Part shown: positions 28,690-37,578 of the stretch, piece after piece
How the letters are laid out: each line of letters starts with the position of its first letter
How positions within the stretch are numbered: the stretch's first letter is position 1
Source of the DNA: Stenotrophomonas maltophilia
Lineage (GTDB): Bacteria > Pseudomonadota > Gammaproteobacteria > Xanthomonadales > Xanthomonadaceae
Length of the DNA: 64,000 nt
Direction: 5' to 3'
Assembly: GCF_004684085.1 (NCBI RefSeq)
Contig: NZ_SRHZ01000033.1
Coordinates: forward strand, 1-64,000
Position numbers and translations under genes: made by a program
The notes under the pieces: model-generated
What the model saw: only the letters and a program-made list of their open reading frames with translations
The model's database searches: none
What the model was told of the DNA's origin: nothing

Positions 28690-31251
28690 GTGCATATCAA
28701 GACTCCGTTGGCCGTTGCCATCACCCTGACCCTGGCGATGGGGGTCGCAGCACCGCTGCAGGCCGCCGGGCAGCAGGCGGTTGCCGCCACCGGCGCCGTG
28801 GCCGCCGACGCGGTCGACCTGGACCGCATCGAAGTGCGCGCCCAGCTCGAATCGCAGATCCGCGCGGTCGATCTCAAGCGCAGCAGCGATGCCATCGAGG
28901 ACGCCGTGTCTTCCGATGCCCTGGGCCAGTACCCGGACAAGAACGTGGCCGAGTCGCTGCAGCGCCTGCCGGGCATCAGCGTGACCCGCGACCAGGGCGA
29001 AGGCCGCTTCGTGGTCATCCGCGGCCTGGATGCCAGCCTCAACAGCGTCAGCGTGGATGGCATTGCGGTGGGTACCCCGGAGGATTCCAGCCGTGCCGCG
29101 CCGCTGGACGTGATCCCGTCCGACTCCACCGAGCGCCTGCGCGTGGTCAAGTCGCCGACTCCGGACATGCCCGGTGATGCCATCGGTGGCGCCGTGCTGG
29201 TGGAATCGGCATCGGCCTTCGACCGCGACGGTCGCAGCCTGCGTGGCAAGATCGAAGGAAGCCACCAGCAGCTGTCCGGCGAGACCAGCCCCAAGGCCGC
29301 TTTCAACTACAGCGAAGTATTCAACGATACCTTCGGCGTGGCGCTGGGCGTGAACTACCAGAAGCGCACGTTCGAGTCGGACAACACCGAAGTGGAGTAC
29401 GACGGCGAGGATGATGCCGCCCCCGGCGATGTCACCGCGATCAACCTGCAGCACCGCAAGTACGAGATCGAGCGCAAGCGCATCGGTGCCAACCTCAACC
29501 TCGACTGGCGCCCGAATGAAGACAGCAAGTACTACCTGCGCACGCTGTACAGCCAGTTTGACGATGCGGAGACCCGCCAGCGCGTGATCTTCAATTTCGA
29601 CAAAGCGAAGATGGTCAATACCGGCACCGACCAGTACCGCCTGGACGGCATGCCGAAGGACTCCATCGACAAGCGCATGCGCTACCGCACCAAGAAGGAA
29701 AACACCTTCGCGGCCAGTCTCGGTGGCGAGAACAAGCTGACCAACGCCGTGGTCGATTACCGGATCGGCTACACCCGCACCGAGGAGCGGGTGAACGATG
29801 AGATGGAGGCCCGCTTCAAGCTTGATGGCAAGGTCTTCAATGGCACCCTGGACCAGCGCAGCCGCCTGCCCAGCTACAGCTTCGACAACCCGCAGTGGAT
29901 GGACAACAGCAGCTACGCGTTCGATCGTTTCGTGCTCTCGCCCAAGCAGGTCAACGACAAGGAGCACAGCGCGCAGGTCAACGTGCGTTTCGACGGCGAC
30001 AGCAGCAGCATCAAGTTCGGCCTGCTGGGCCGCTGGCGCGACCGCGACGTGAATGTGGACGAGCGCGAACTGCGCGTCGGCCCGAAGGTGGCGCTGTCGA
30101 GCTGGGGCACGTCCTCGCCGGAACACCGCCACGGCAACCTGGGTGACGGCATGGATTCGGCCGCGATGCGTGCCTTCTGGGCGGCCAATGGCGGCCAGTA
30201 CAGCGCACGCCCGCAGGACGTTGGTGGCAACGCGATGACATCGCTGGAAGAGGACTATGTGGCCAGCGAAGATATCTTCGCCAGTTATGCAATGGGTACC
30301 TGGGACGTGGGCGCGCTGCGCATCATCGGTGGTGTGCGCGTGGAAAACACCCAGTTCAAGGCGATCGGCAACCAGGTGGACGTGGCCGCCAACGGCCGCA
30401 GCTTCACCGTCACCCCGCGCGTGGCCAACAGCAGCTACACCAACGTGCTGCCGGGCCTGCACCTGCGCTATGACGCGGCCGATGACTGGGTGCTGCGCGC
30501 CTCGGCCAACAAGACCGTATCGCGCCCGTCGTTCGGTGACATCTCGCCGCGCGTGGGCTACAGCCGGGGTGATGGGGACGTGCGCCTGGGCAACCCGGAA
30601 CTGGACCCGTACGAGTCGAAGAACATCGACCTGTCGGTGGAGAAGTACATCGGCAGCACCGGCATCGTCTCGCTGGGCCTGTTCCACAAGTCCATCGATG
30701 GTTACATCGTGGAAACCCTGCGCACCAATGATCCGGCCTACGGCGGCCTGGACGTGACCCAGCCGATCAACGGGCGCAAGGCCACCGTGCGCGGTGCCGA
30801 ATTCAACTGGCAGCAGCAGCTGGCGTTCCTTCCGGCCGGCCTGGACGGGTTGCTGGTCGGTGCCAGCGGCACCTGGCTGGATACCAAGTTCGATGCCGGC
30901 ATCAAGGACCGTGCCGGCGAGGACTTCACCCTCCCGCGCGCCTCCAAGCATGTCTACAGTGCACACATCGGCTATGAGAAGTACGGAGTGAGCACGCGTC
31001 TGGCGGCCGTTTACCGCAGCGAATACCTGGACAGCATCGGCAAGGGCCGTGCCTTCGACATCTTCGTGGCCTCCAACACCCAGCTCGACTTCTCGCTGGA
31101 TTACAAGTTCACCCCGCGCGTAAGCATGTACTTCGAAGCACAGAACCTGCTGGACAAGCCGCTGGAGCTGTACCAGGGCACGCGTTCGCGCACCCTGCAG
31201 ATGGAAGAATATGGCCGCACCTATGCGCTGGGCCTGAAGGTGGCACTGTGA
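28690..31251 (+). CDS. TonB-dependent receptor, probably for phosphorylated substrates
   Basis: Outer-membrane active transporter of 853 aa. GTG 28690 begins a signal peptide ending LQAA. The plug domain follows (SDALGQYPDKNVAESLQRLPG, RFVVIRGLDASLNSV, SPTPDMPGDAIGGAVLVES), of the type common in Xanthomonas and Caulobacter. The barrel ends in ALGLKVAL; a terminal aromatic residue is lacking, which is slightly unusual. The next gene starts on the last base of its stop. The downstream phytase, phosphatase and pyrophosphatase suggest that it imports phytate or its products. Receptor identity is firm; the substrate is inferred from context. Confidence 0.9.
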   Translation: MHIKTPLAVAITLTLAMGVAAPLQAAGQQAVAATGAVAADAVDLDRIEVRAQLESQIRAVDLKRSSDAIEDAVSSDALGQYPDKNVAESLQRLPGISVTRDQGEGRFVVIRGLDASLNSVSVDGIAVGTPEDSSRAAPLDVIPSDSTERLRVVKSPTPDMPGDAIGGAVLVESASAFDRDGRSLRGKIEGSHQQLSGETSPKAAFNYSEVFNDTFGVALGVNYQKRTFESDNTEVEYDGEDDAAPGDVTAINLQHRKYEIERKRIGANLNLDWRPNEDSKYYLRTLYSQFDDAETRQRVIFNFDKAKMVNTGTDQYRLDGMPKDSIDKRMRYRTKKENTFAASLGGENKLTNAVVDYRIGYTRTEERVNDEMEARFKLDGKVFNGTLDQRSRLPSYSFDNPQWMDNSSYAFDRFVLSPKQVNDKEHSAQVNVRFDGDSSSIKFGLLGRWRDRDVNVDERELRVGPKVALSSWGTSSPEHRHGNLGDGMDSAAMRAFWAANGGQYSARPQDVGGNAMTSLEEDYVASEDIFASYAMGTWDVGALRIIGGVRVENTQFKAIGNQVDVAANGRSFTVTPRVANSSYTNVLPGLHLRYDAADDWVLRASANKTVSRPSFGDISPRVGYSRGDGDVRLGNPELDPYESKNIDLSVEKYIGSTGIVSLGLFHKSIDGYIVETLRTNDPAYGGLDVTQPINGRKATVRGAEFNWQQQLAFLPAGLDGLLVGASGTWLDTKFDAGIKDRAGEDFTLPRASKHVYSAHIGYEKYGVSTRLAAVYRSEYLDSIGKGRAFDIFVASNTQLDFSLDYKFTPRVSMYFEAQNLLDKPLELYQGTRSRTLQMEEYGRTYALGLKVAL

Positions 31252-32366
31252 TGGGGCGGGGCATCACTGTCCTGGCCGCTGCGCTGGCGGTAGCACTGGC
31301 TGCCGGCTGCACGCCGGCCACCGGTAACGATCCTGCCGCTGCCACAACGGCTGCAAAGGCCAGCGGCGAACGGGCGGTGACCACCATCGCCGAGGCGTTC
31401 CTTTCGCCGATGACCCCGGCCGACAACATCGACTCGCCGGCGGCGTGGCGCGCTCCGGACGGCAGGTTGTGGCTGATCGCCACCGCAAAAGCGACCGACA
31501 AGCTGGTGGTCTACGACGGCAGCACCGGCCAGCACCTGCGGGATGTGGGCAGCAGCGGCACCGCACCAGGGCAGTTCGACCGCCCAAACGGCATCGCGGT
31601 GATCGACGATCTGCTGTGGATCGTGGAGCGCGACAATCACCGCGTGCAGGTGTTGAGCCTGCCGGACTTCGCGCCGCTGGCGACATTCGCTGCGGACGAC
31701 CTGCGCAAGCCGTACGGGCTGTGGGTCGACCGCCGTGCCGATGGCTACAGCGTCTACGTCACCGACTCCTGGGACAACGGCGAGGATGCGCAGGGGCGTG
31801 ACATCCTGCCGCCGTTGGCCGAGCTGGACAAGCGCGTGCGCCAGTACCACGTCACCCGCGACGGTTCCAAGGTCGAGGCGAAGCTGGAGGCCAGCATCGG
31901 CGATACCACCGAGGCGGGAGCGCTGCGCGTGGTCGAGTCGATCTGGGGCGATCCGGACAACGACCGTCTGCTGATTGCCGAAGAGGACGAGAGCTACGCC
32001 AGCGAGTTCAAGGTCTACACCCTGACGGGTCGCTTCACCGGTACCACCTTTGGTCGCGACGTGTTCAAGGCGCAGGCCGAAGGTGTGACTCTGCGTACTT
32101 GTGGCAAGGACGGCTGGTGGATCACCACCGAACAGGGCAAGCAGCGTAGCGTGTTCCACCTGTTCGACCGGCACACGTTGAAGCCGGTGGGCGCGTTCCA
32201 GGGCAATACCGTGGCCAACACCGACGGCATCTGGATGATGCAGCAACCCAGCGTGCGCTTCCCGCACGGTGCGCTGTATGCAGTGCATGACGACCAGGGC
32301 GTGGTGGCGTTCGACTGGGAGAGCATCGCCAAGCAGTTGGCGTTGCCGCTGGAGTGTGGCGCATGA
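31251..32366 (+). CDS. Beta-propeller phytase-like lipoprotein
   Basis: A 371-aa protein with a lipoprotein signal (ALAVALAAGCTPATG). The mature part is a six-bladed propeller type with DNIDSPAAWRAPDGRLWLIATAK, KLVVYDGSTGQHLRDVG, PNGIAVIDDLLWIVERDNHRVQV, PYGLWV and a late DGIWMM, like beta-propeller phytases (3-phytase family, calcium-dependent) and related NHL propellers. Acidic residues suited to Ca2+ binding are frequent. Receptor-phytase gene pairs are known in Xanthomonas-like bacteria. Phytase rather than another propeller esterase is my best call, not proven. It overlaps both neighbours (1 and 4 bases). Confidence 0.8.
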   Translation: MGRGITVLAAALAVALAAGCTPATGNDPAAATTAAKASGERAVTTIAEAFLSPMTPADNIDSPAAWRAPDGRLWLIATAKATDKLVVYDGSTGQHLRDVGSSGTAPGQFDRPNGIAVIDDLLWIVERDNHRVQVLSLPDFAPLATFAADDLRKPYGLWVDRRADGYSVYVTDSWDNGEDAQGRDILPPLAELDKRVRQYHVTRDGSKVEAKLEASIGDTTEAGALRVVESIWGDPDNDRLLIAEEDESYASEFKVYTLTGRFTGTTFGRDVFKAQAEGVTLRTCGKDGWWITTEQGKQRSVFHLFDRHTLKPVGAFQGNTVANTDGIWMMQQPSVRFPHGALYAVHDDQGVVAFDWESIAKQLALPLECGA

Positions 32367-33730
32367 GCGGGCATTGCGTGATGCGTACGCTGGCGCTGGG
32401 CCTGCTGCTGGCACTGCCGTCGCTGTCGTTCGCAGCGGCCGAACCGAATACCCAGGTGCCGGCGGGCAGCCGTCACTACGCAGCGACGACGGTACCGGAC
32501 CGCATCGTCGCCTCGCCTGCGGTCGATTCCAGCCATGGGTTCGCCGTGGCCTGGCGTACCGACGGCAGCGTGCAGGCACCGCTGCTGGAGATTGCCCTCG
32601 CCGGTGATTCGCCGGCCATCGAAGGCATCCGCCAGGTGCGCGCAACGACCCGTACGCTGCAGACCGAAAACGGACTGTCACATCACCATCGTGCCGACAT
32701 CAGCGGCCTGCAGCCGGATACCCAGTACGTCTACCGCGTGCAGGGCAATGGCAGCTGGAGCGCCTGGAACCAGCTGCGCACGCTGGCCGCGGCCGACCAG
32801 CCGCTGACCCTGCTGTACTTCGGTGATACCCAGAACAAGAACGTCAGCCATGTCAGCCGGGTAGTGCGTGCCGCGCAGAAGGCCGCTCCGCAGGCACGCA
32901 TGAGCCTGTTCGCCGGCGATCTGGTCAGTGGTGGCGACGGTGCCGATGACAGCGAGTGGGGTGAGTGGTTTGCTGCGACCAGCTGGCTGGCGCAGGAAAC
33001 GCTGGTGGCCCCGGCCATCGGCAACCACGAGTATTTCGAGGAATTCGAGGACACCCCGCAGGAACGTCGCGTGCTGGGTCGCCACTGGCCGGTGACGTTC
33101 GCGCTGCCGGGCAATGGTGCCACCGCCGCACAGCAGACCAGCTACTGGTTCGATGCGCAGGGTGTACGCGTGGCCGTGGTCGATGGCACGTCGGCACTCG
33201 ATCTGGACACCGCCAAGGCGCAGGCACAATGGCTGGACAAGGTGCTGACCGGCAATCCGCATCCGTGGACCATCGTGCTGCTGCACCAACCCTTCTACTC
33301 GCCGCGCGAAGGGCGTGAGAACGCCGCGCTGCGTGATGCGCTGCTGCCGGTGGTACGCCGCCACAACGTCGATCTGGTGCTGCAGGGTCATGACCACACC
33401 TACGGTCGCCGTGGCGAAGGTCAGGCTGCGACGCCGCAGTACGTGGTGACCGTGGCGGGGCCGAAGCAGTATCGCCTTTCCGACGAAGCACGCAGGACGA
33501 TGGATCCGGTGGCCGAGGACACCCAGCTCTTCCAGGTGTTGAACATCGACCCGCAGCACCTGCGCTATGAAGCACGCACCGTGACCGGTCGTCTCTACGA
33601 CGCCTTCGAACTGCGCCGCGACGCCAACGGTGACAAGCAGCGCACGGAGCTGACCGAAGGTCGCATCACGCCACGCGACTGCCCGCGCGCGCAGACCGCC
33701 AAGGGTCGTGCCGACCGCTGCTGGGAATGA
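32363..33730 (+). CDS. Exported metallophosphoesterase (purple acid phosphatase-like)
   Basis: A 455-aa protein with a signal peptide (RTLALGLLLALPSLSFAAA), an N-terminal fibronectin-III-like domain (AVAWRTDGS...ISGLQPDTQYVYRVQ) as in purple acid phosphatases, and the full calcineurin-type motif set: FGDTQ, GDLVSGG, GNHEY, LLHQPFYSP and GHDHTYGR. It would release phosphate from organic esters in the periplasm. ATG 32363 overlaps the phytase stop by four bases. A second in-frame ATG at 32381 is an alternative start closer to the signal peptide. Confidence 0.9.
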   Translation: MSGHCVMRTLALGLLLALPSLSFAAAEPNTQVPAGSRHYAATTVPDRIVASPAVDSSHGFAVAWRTDGSVQAPLLEIALAGDSPAIEGIRQVRATTRTLQTENGLSHHHRADISGLQPDTQYVYRVQGNGSWSAWNQLRTLAAADQPLTLLYFGDTQNKNVSHVSRVVRAAQKAAPQARMSLFAGDLVSGGDGADDSEWGEWFAATSWLAQETLVAPAIGNHEYFEEFEDTPQERRVLGRHWPVTFALPGNGATAAQQTSYWFDAQGVRVAVVDGTSALDLDTAKAQAQWLDKVLTGNPHPWTIVLLHQPFYSPREGRENAALRDALLPVVRRHNVDLVLQGHDHTYGRRGEGQAATPQYVVTVAGPKQYRLSDEARRTMDPVAEDTQLFQVLNIDPQHLRYEARTVTGRLYDAFELRRDANGDKQRTELTEGRITPRDCPRAQTAKGRADRCWE

Positions 33731-33740
33731 GGACGCACCG

Positions 33741-34355
33741 ATGACCATGCCCCGTCGCATCCTTCCTCTCGCTGCCATCGGCGCCGCCCTGTTGTTGCTG
33801 GCCAGTGCCGTGACCGCTGGTGACGCGGTGCTGCACCCGTTCCTGGTGGCGCAGCCGAAGCAGGCGCCGGAGGAAGTCCACCTGGCGGTGGAGATTCCGG
33901 CCGGCAGCTTCACCAAGTACGAGATCAAGGACGATGGTCTGGTCCACGTGGATCGCTTCCAGTCGATGCCGGTCGCCTATCCGGCCAACTACGGCTCGAT
34001 GCCGCGCACCCTTGCCGGTGACAACGATCCGCTGGATGCGCTGGTGCTGACCCGCGAACCGCTGCATCCGGGCGTAATCGTGCGCTTCCGGCCGATCGGC
34101 TACCTGAAGATGATCGACGGCGGCGAGCACGACGAGAAGATCATCGGCGTGCCGACCGACAAGGTCGACCCGACCTACGCCAACATCCGCGACCTGAAGG
34201 ATCTGCCGGAGGTCGAGCGCCAGCGCATCGAGGCCTTCTTCCGGGTCTACAAGGACCTGCCGGCGGGGCGCAACCCGGTGCAGCTCAACGGCTGGGGCAA
34301 CGCCGCCGAGGCGCGTGCGCTGATCAGCGAGGCGATGGAGCGCTTCGAAAAGTAG
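33741..34355 (+). CDS. ppa: Exported inorganic pyrophosphatase (family I)
   Basis: Family I pyrophosphatase, 204 aa, with the signature D-N-D-P-L-D-A-L near residue 95, metal ligands in MIDGGEHDEKIIGVP, and active-site VEIPAGSFTKYEIK. Unlike cytosolic Ppa it carries an N-terminal signal sequence (MTMPRRILPLAAIGAALLLLASAVTAGDA), so it should act in the periplasm, splitting pyrophosphate to phosphate. It follows the phosphatase gene by 10 bp and completes the operon. Its stop codon TAG is the TAG of a SMAG repeat (GTAG). It is distinct from the housekeeping cytosolic enzyme, which must be elsewhere. Confidence 0.9.
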   Translation: MTMPRRILPLAAIGAALLLLASAVTAGDAVLHPFLVAQPKQAPEEVHLAVEIPAGSFTKYEIKDDGLVHVDRFQSMPVAYPANYGSMPRTLAGDNDPLDALVLTREPLHPGVIVRFRPIGYLKMIDGGEHDEKIIGVPTDKVDPTYANIRDLKDLPEVERQRIEAFFRVYKDLPAGRNPVQLNGWGNAAEARALISEAMERFEK

Positions 34356-34375
34356 ATCCACGCCATGCGTGGATT
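34352..34375. repeat. SMAG palindrome bridging two convergent stop codons
   Basis: GTAGATCCACGCC...GCGTGGATT. The TAG of GTAG is the ppa stop codon (34353-34355), and the element ends on the first base of the stop of the opposite gene (34375-34377). The repeat fills the whole 19-bp intergenic gap and is the only candidate two-way terminator. Confidence 0.8.
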
Positions 34376-34959
34376 CAGCCCAGCAACGTCTCGATGAACG
34401 ACTCGGCCTGCAGGCGGTCGCCCAGCACGCGGGCCACCGCCTGCACGGCTGCTTCCTGGTGTTCGGGGCGGATGCCGCCATCGTCATCGTCGTTGTAGAG
34501 GTCATCGCCGGCATCGAGGTACACCGTGCCTGCAGCAGCCAGAGCCGCCATCAGGGTCGGCGCATCGGCAATGATCTCGCCGGCATCCAGCAGGCCGGCA
34601 CCGTGATGGCTGAACAGCACACGGCCGTCGTCCAGATCGAGGATGAACGGATCAGCGCCGCGATCGGCAATCACCAGCCAGTTCGACGGCCAGCCGTCGA
34701 TCGGTTCGCCGCTGATGCCATGCCATCGATAGCCGGCCTGATGGCTCCATAGGCGTTGCAGCGGCGGTATCCAGACATCAAGGCCGGGAATGGTGATGCC
34801 GGCGTTGCCCACCCTGGCATTGATCTCATGGCCCAGCGGCCCGACCTGCGCGTAGAAGCGCGCCAGTATCGGGGGCAACGGGAACGGGCCCTGCCAGTCA
34901 CGCTCGTGCTGGGCATGCAACAGCCCGAAGCGGGCGAATGAGGCGTGCAGATCATCCAT
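34375..34959 (-). CDS. SMI1/KNR4 (SUKH)-like protein
   Basis: A 194-aa soluble protein from ATG 34959 (the TTG at 34971 is less likely). It has PLPPILARFYAQVGPLGHEI near the N-terminus, then WLVIADRGADPFILDLDDGRVLFSHHGAG, the pattern of SUKH/SMI1 domains, and a C-terminal helical region. SUKH proteins are often immunity proteins or scaffold factors, but no toxin gene is adjacent. Function unknown; family call moderate. Confidence 0.65.
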   Translation of the reverse strand: MDDLHASFARFGLLHAQHERDWQGPFPLPPILARFYAQVGPLGHEINARVGNAGITIPGLDVWIPPLQRLWSHQAGYRWHGISGEPIDGWPSNWLVIADRGADPFILDLDDGRVLFSHHGAGLLDAGEIIADAPTLMAALAAAGTVYLDAGDDLYNDDDDGGIRPEHQEAAVQAVARVLGDRLQAESFIETLLG

Positions 34960-35068
34960 GTCAGAGTTCAACGGGTAGCGGCCGGGCAGCCTAGCAGACG
35001 GCGTCTGCGTGCAACGCCTTCACCGCCGCTGGCTATCATGTCCGCCTTCCACAACGAAGGCGGTGCAT

Positions 35069-36484
35069 GTGTCGGTAGCGTTGGTATGGTTCCGCCGTGA
35101 TCTGCGGCTGCAGGACAATCCGGCCCTGCAGGCCGCGCTGGACGCGGGTCACGATGTGGTGCCGGTCTACGTTCACGCGCCGCACGAGGAAGGCGAGTGG
35201 GTGCCGGGCGCGGCCTCCGATGCGTGGCGCCATCGTTCCCTGGCCGCGCTGGATGCAGATCTGCGTGCACGCGGTTCGTCGCTGGTGCTGCGCAGCGGTG
35301 AAAGCCTGCCGGCCCTCCAGGTGCTGATCGAGCAGACCGGCGCCGAGGCGGTGTACTGGAACCGCAAGTACGAACCGGCTACGCAGCCACGTGACGCCAC
35401 CATCAAGCGCACGCTGCGCGAGCAGGGCATCGACGCGCAGAGCTGCAATGGCAGCCTGTTGTTCGAGCCCTGGGACATCGCGACCCAGCAGGGCCAGCCG
35501 TACAAAGTGTTCACTCCCTACTGGCGTAACGTGCTCAGCCACTGGCACCTGCCCGCGCTGCAGGCTGCGCCGAAGAAGCTGGCATCGCATGGTGTCGACA
35601 GCCTCGTACTGGAAGAGCTGCAGCTGGCACCGATGCTGGACTGGGACGCCGGCTTCTGGGAGCACTGGCAGCCGGGCGAGGCCGGTGCGCTGGAGGCGCT
35701 GTCGGTGTTTGAGGATGGCGCGTTGCGCGGTTACCGCGAGCAGCGCGACCTGCCGGATCGCGTGGGCACCTCTCGAATGTCGCCGCACCTGCATTTCGGT
35801 GAGATCGCGCCGTGGCGCATCGCCCATGCGCTGGAAGACCTGCGCAGTGCGGGCACCGATGCCGACATCGACGGTTACCTGCGCCAGCTCGGCTGGCGTG
35901 ATTTCGCCTACCACCTGCTGCACCACTTCCCGAGAACGCCCACCGACAATCTCAACCCGCGCTTTGATCGCTTCGCGTGGGCCACGCCGAGTGCCGCGCA
36001 GCTGCACGACTGGCAGCGCGGCAATACCGGGGTGCCAATCGTCGATGCCGGCCTGCGCGAGCTGTGGCATACCGGCTACATGCACAACCGGGTGCGGATG
36101 ATCGTGGCCAGCTACCTGTGCAAGCACCTGCGCGCACATTGGCTGCATGGCGCGCGCTGGTTCTGGGACACGCTGGTCGACGCCGACCTGGCCAACAATA
36201 CGATGGGCTGGCAGTGGGTGGCCGGGACCGGCGCCGATGCCGCGCCCTATTTTCGTGTGTTCAACCCGGTCACTCAGGCCGAGAAGTTCGACCCACAGGC
36301 GCGCTACATCAGCCGCTGGGTGCCCGAACTGGCCGCGCTGCCGGTGAAGGCGCGTTTCGCGCCGTGGCAGCATCCGCTGCTGCTGGAGGCACATGCGCCC
36401 GGCTACCCGCGCACGCCGCTGGTGGATCTGGCGGCGGGTCGTGATGCCGCGCTGGCCGCTTACCGCCAGTCGGGAGCGGGGTAA
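35069..36484 (+). CDS. phrB: Deoxyribodipyrimidine photolyase
   Basis: Light-driven repair enzyme for UV-made cyclobutane pyrimidine dimers. It has 471 aa. GTG 35069 gives VSVALVWFRRDLRLQDNPAL, the family N-terminus, with GAAGG eight bases ahead. The N-terminal antenna-binding domain is followed by the FAD-binding helical domain: GTSRMSPHLHFGEIAPW, LRQLGWRDFAYHLLHHFP, NRVRMIVASYLCKHL and NTMGWQWVAGTGADAAPYF. Class I CPD photolyase is more likely than a cryptochrome, given standard sequence throughout. Confidence 0.94.
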   Translation: MSVALVWFRRDLRLQDNPALQAALDAGHDVVPVYVHAPHEEGEWVPGAASDAWRHRSLAALDADLRARGSSLVLRSGESLPALQVLIEQTGAEAVYWNRKYEPATQPRDATIKRTLREQGIDAQSCNGSLLFEPWDIATQQGQPYKVFTPYWRNVLSHWHLPALQAAPKKLASHGVDSLVLEELQLAPMLDWDAGFWEHWQPGEAGALEALSVFEDGALRGYREQRDLPDRVGTSRMSPHLHFGEIAPWRIAHALEDLRSAGTDADIDGYLRQLGWRDFAYHLLHHFPRTPTDNLNPRFDRFAWATPSAAQLHDWQRGNTGVPIVDAGLRELWHTGYMHNRVRMIVASYLCKHLRAHWLHGARWFWDTLVDADLANNTMGWQWVAGTGADAAPYFRVFNPVTQAEKFDPQARYISRWVPELAALPVKARFAPWQHPLLLEAHAPGYPRTPLVDLAAGRDAALAAYRQSGAG

Positions 36485-36623
36485 AGAGCGCGCTGAGCGA
36501 TCCGGTCAGATAGCTGAACGCGGCCCTGTCGGCGCGCTGCGTCATCATTCCGGCATCGCACCGGGCTGTTTATTCTCTTGGCGCCCGCAAGCCGCCGGCC
36601 GACCGGAAACCAAGGAGAACCCC

Positions 36624-37319
36624 ATGATCCGCAACACCACCCGCAACGTCGCACTGGCCCTGATGAGTGCGGCCGTCCTGTCGGCCTGCGCCACCGGCGG
36701 CTCCTATGTGCAGAGTGACCAGTACGGCAACCCGACCGAGCAGCAGAACCGCACCGGCCGCAATGCGCTGATCGGTACCGCCATCGGTGTGGCCGCCGGC
36801 CTGCTGACCGGTGACAGCGCCACCGAGCGTCGTCAGCACGCACTGATCGGTGCCGGTATCGGTGCGCTCAGCGGCGCCGCCGTCGGCCAGTACCAGGATC
36901 GGCAGGAACGCGCGCTGCGCGAGCGCACTGCCAACACCGGCATCGATGTGCAGCGCCAGGGCGACAACATCATGCTCAACCTGCCGGACGGCATCACCTT
37001 CGACTTCGGCAAGGCGACCCTCAAGCCGCAGTTCTACGGCTCGCTCAACGGCGTGGCAGGCACCCTGCGTGACTACAACCAGACCATGATCGAAGTGGTC
37101 GGCCACACCGACAGCATCGGCAGCGACGCAGTCAACAATCGCCTGTCCAAGGAACGCGCCGACTCGGTCGCGCAGTACCTGGTTGGCCAGGGCGTGCAGA
37201 GCGTGCGCATCGAAACGCTGGGCGCCGGCAAGTCGTACCCGATTGCCGACAACAGCACCGATGCTGGCCGTGCCAAGAACCGCCGCGTCGAGATTCGGGT
37301 GATTCCGCTCAAGCAATAA
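36624..37319 (+). CDS. OmpA-family outer-membrane lipoprotein
   Basis: A 231-aa protein with a lipobox (VLSACATGG, Cys at about residue 21). Glycine-zipper segments follow (ALIGTAIGVAAGLLTGDS, ALIGAGIGALSGAAVGQY). The C-terminal OmpA peptidoglycan-binding domain is ITFDFGKATLKPQF, VVGHTDSIGSDAVNNRLSKERADSV and KNRRVEIRV. It is of the YiaD/Pal-like type linking outer membrane to peptidoglycan. GGAG lies eight bases before ATG. A strong terminator follows. Confidence 0.92.
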   Translation: MIRNTTRNVALALMSAAVLSACATGGSYVQSDQYGNPTEQQNRTGRNALIGTAIGVAAGLLTGDSATERRQHALIGAGIGALSGAAVGQYQDRQERALRERTANTGIDVQRQGDNIMLNLPDGITFDFGKATLKPQFYGSLNGVAGTLRDYNQTMIEVVGHTDSIGSDAVNNRLSKERADSVAQYLVGQGVQSVRIETLGAGKSYPIADNSTDAGRAKNRRVEIRVIPLKQ

Positions 37320-37364
37320 CGCGTAGCGTTACTGCTTGAGCCGGTCCGGCCATCGGCCGGAGCG

Positions 37365-37393
37365 AAAATGCCGCCCTTGCAGGCGGCATTTTT
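37365..37393 (+). terminator. Strong rho-independent terminator after the OmpA-family gene
   Basis: AAAATGCCGCC-CTTGCA-GGCGGCATTTTT: 11-bp stem with a T-run. A related but imperfect copy at 37502-37529 could serve smeRv on the opposite strand. Confidence 0.85.
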
Positions 37394-37570
37394 GTGGGTG
37401 CCGAGCGTTGCTCGGCACACCGATAGTGTTCCCGGTCGCGGCTTCTCCAAACGGCGCCGACCAAGGTCGGCATCTACCGGAAGCCCGGCGTAGCCGGAAC
37501 GAAAATGCCGCCTTGGCAGGCGACATTTTCTGTAGGTGCCGAGCTTGCTCGGCACACCGATTGCGTATGT
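37394..37570. repeat. SMAG-like repeat cluster between convergent genes
   Basis: Palindromes with GTGCCGAGC/GCTCGGCAC arms occur near 37397-37421 and 37533-37557, and one with GCCGACC/GGTCGGC near 37456-37481. The terminator-like AAAATGCCGCC...AGGCGACATTTT lies at 37502-37529. The two halves look like a duplication of the block terminator plus GTGCCGAGC palindrome. Confidence 0.65.
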
Positions 37571-37578
37571 AGAGCCGG

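Noticed and set aside
28519..30966. 815-codon frame antisense to the TonB receptor
   Set aside because: Low-complexity product, no ribosome site, and the opposite strand is clearly coding.
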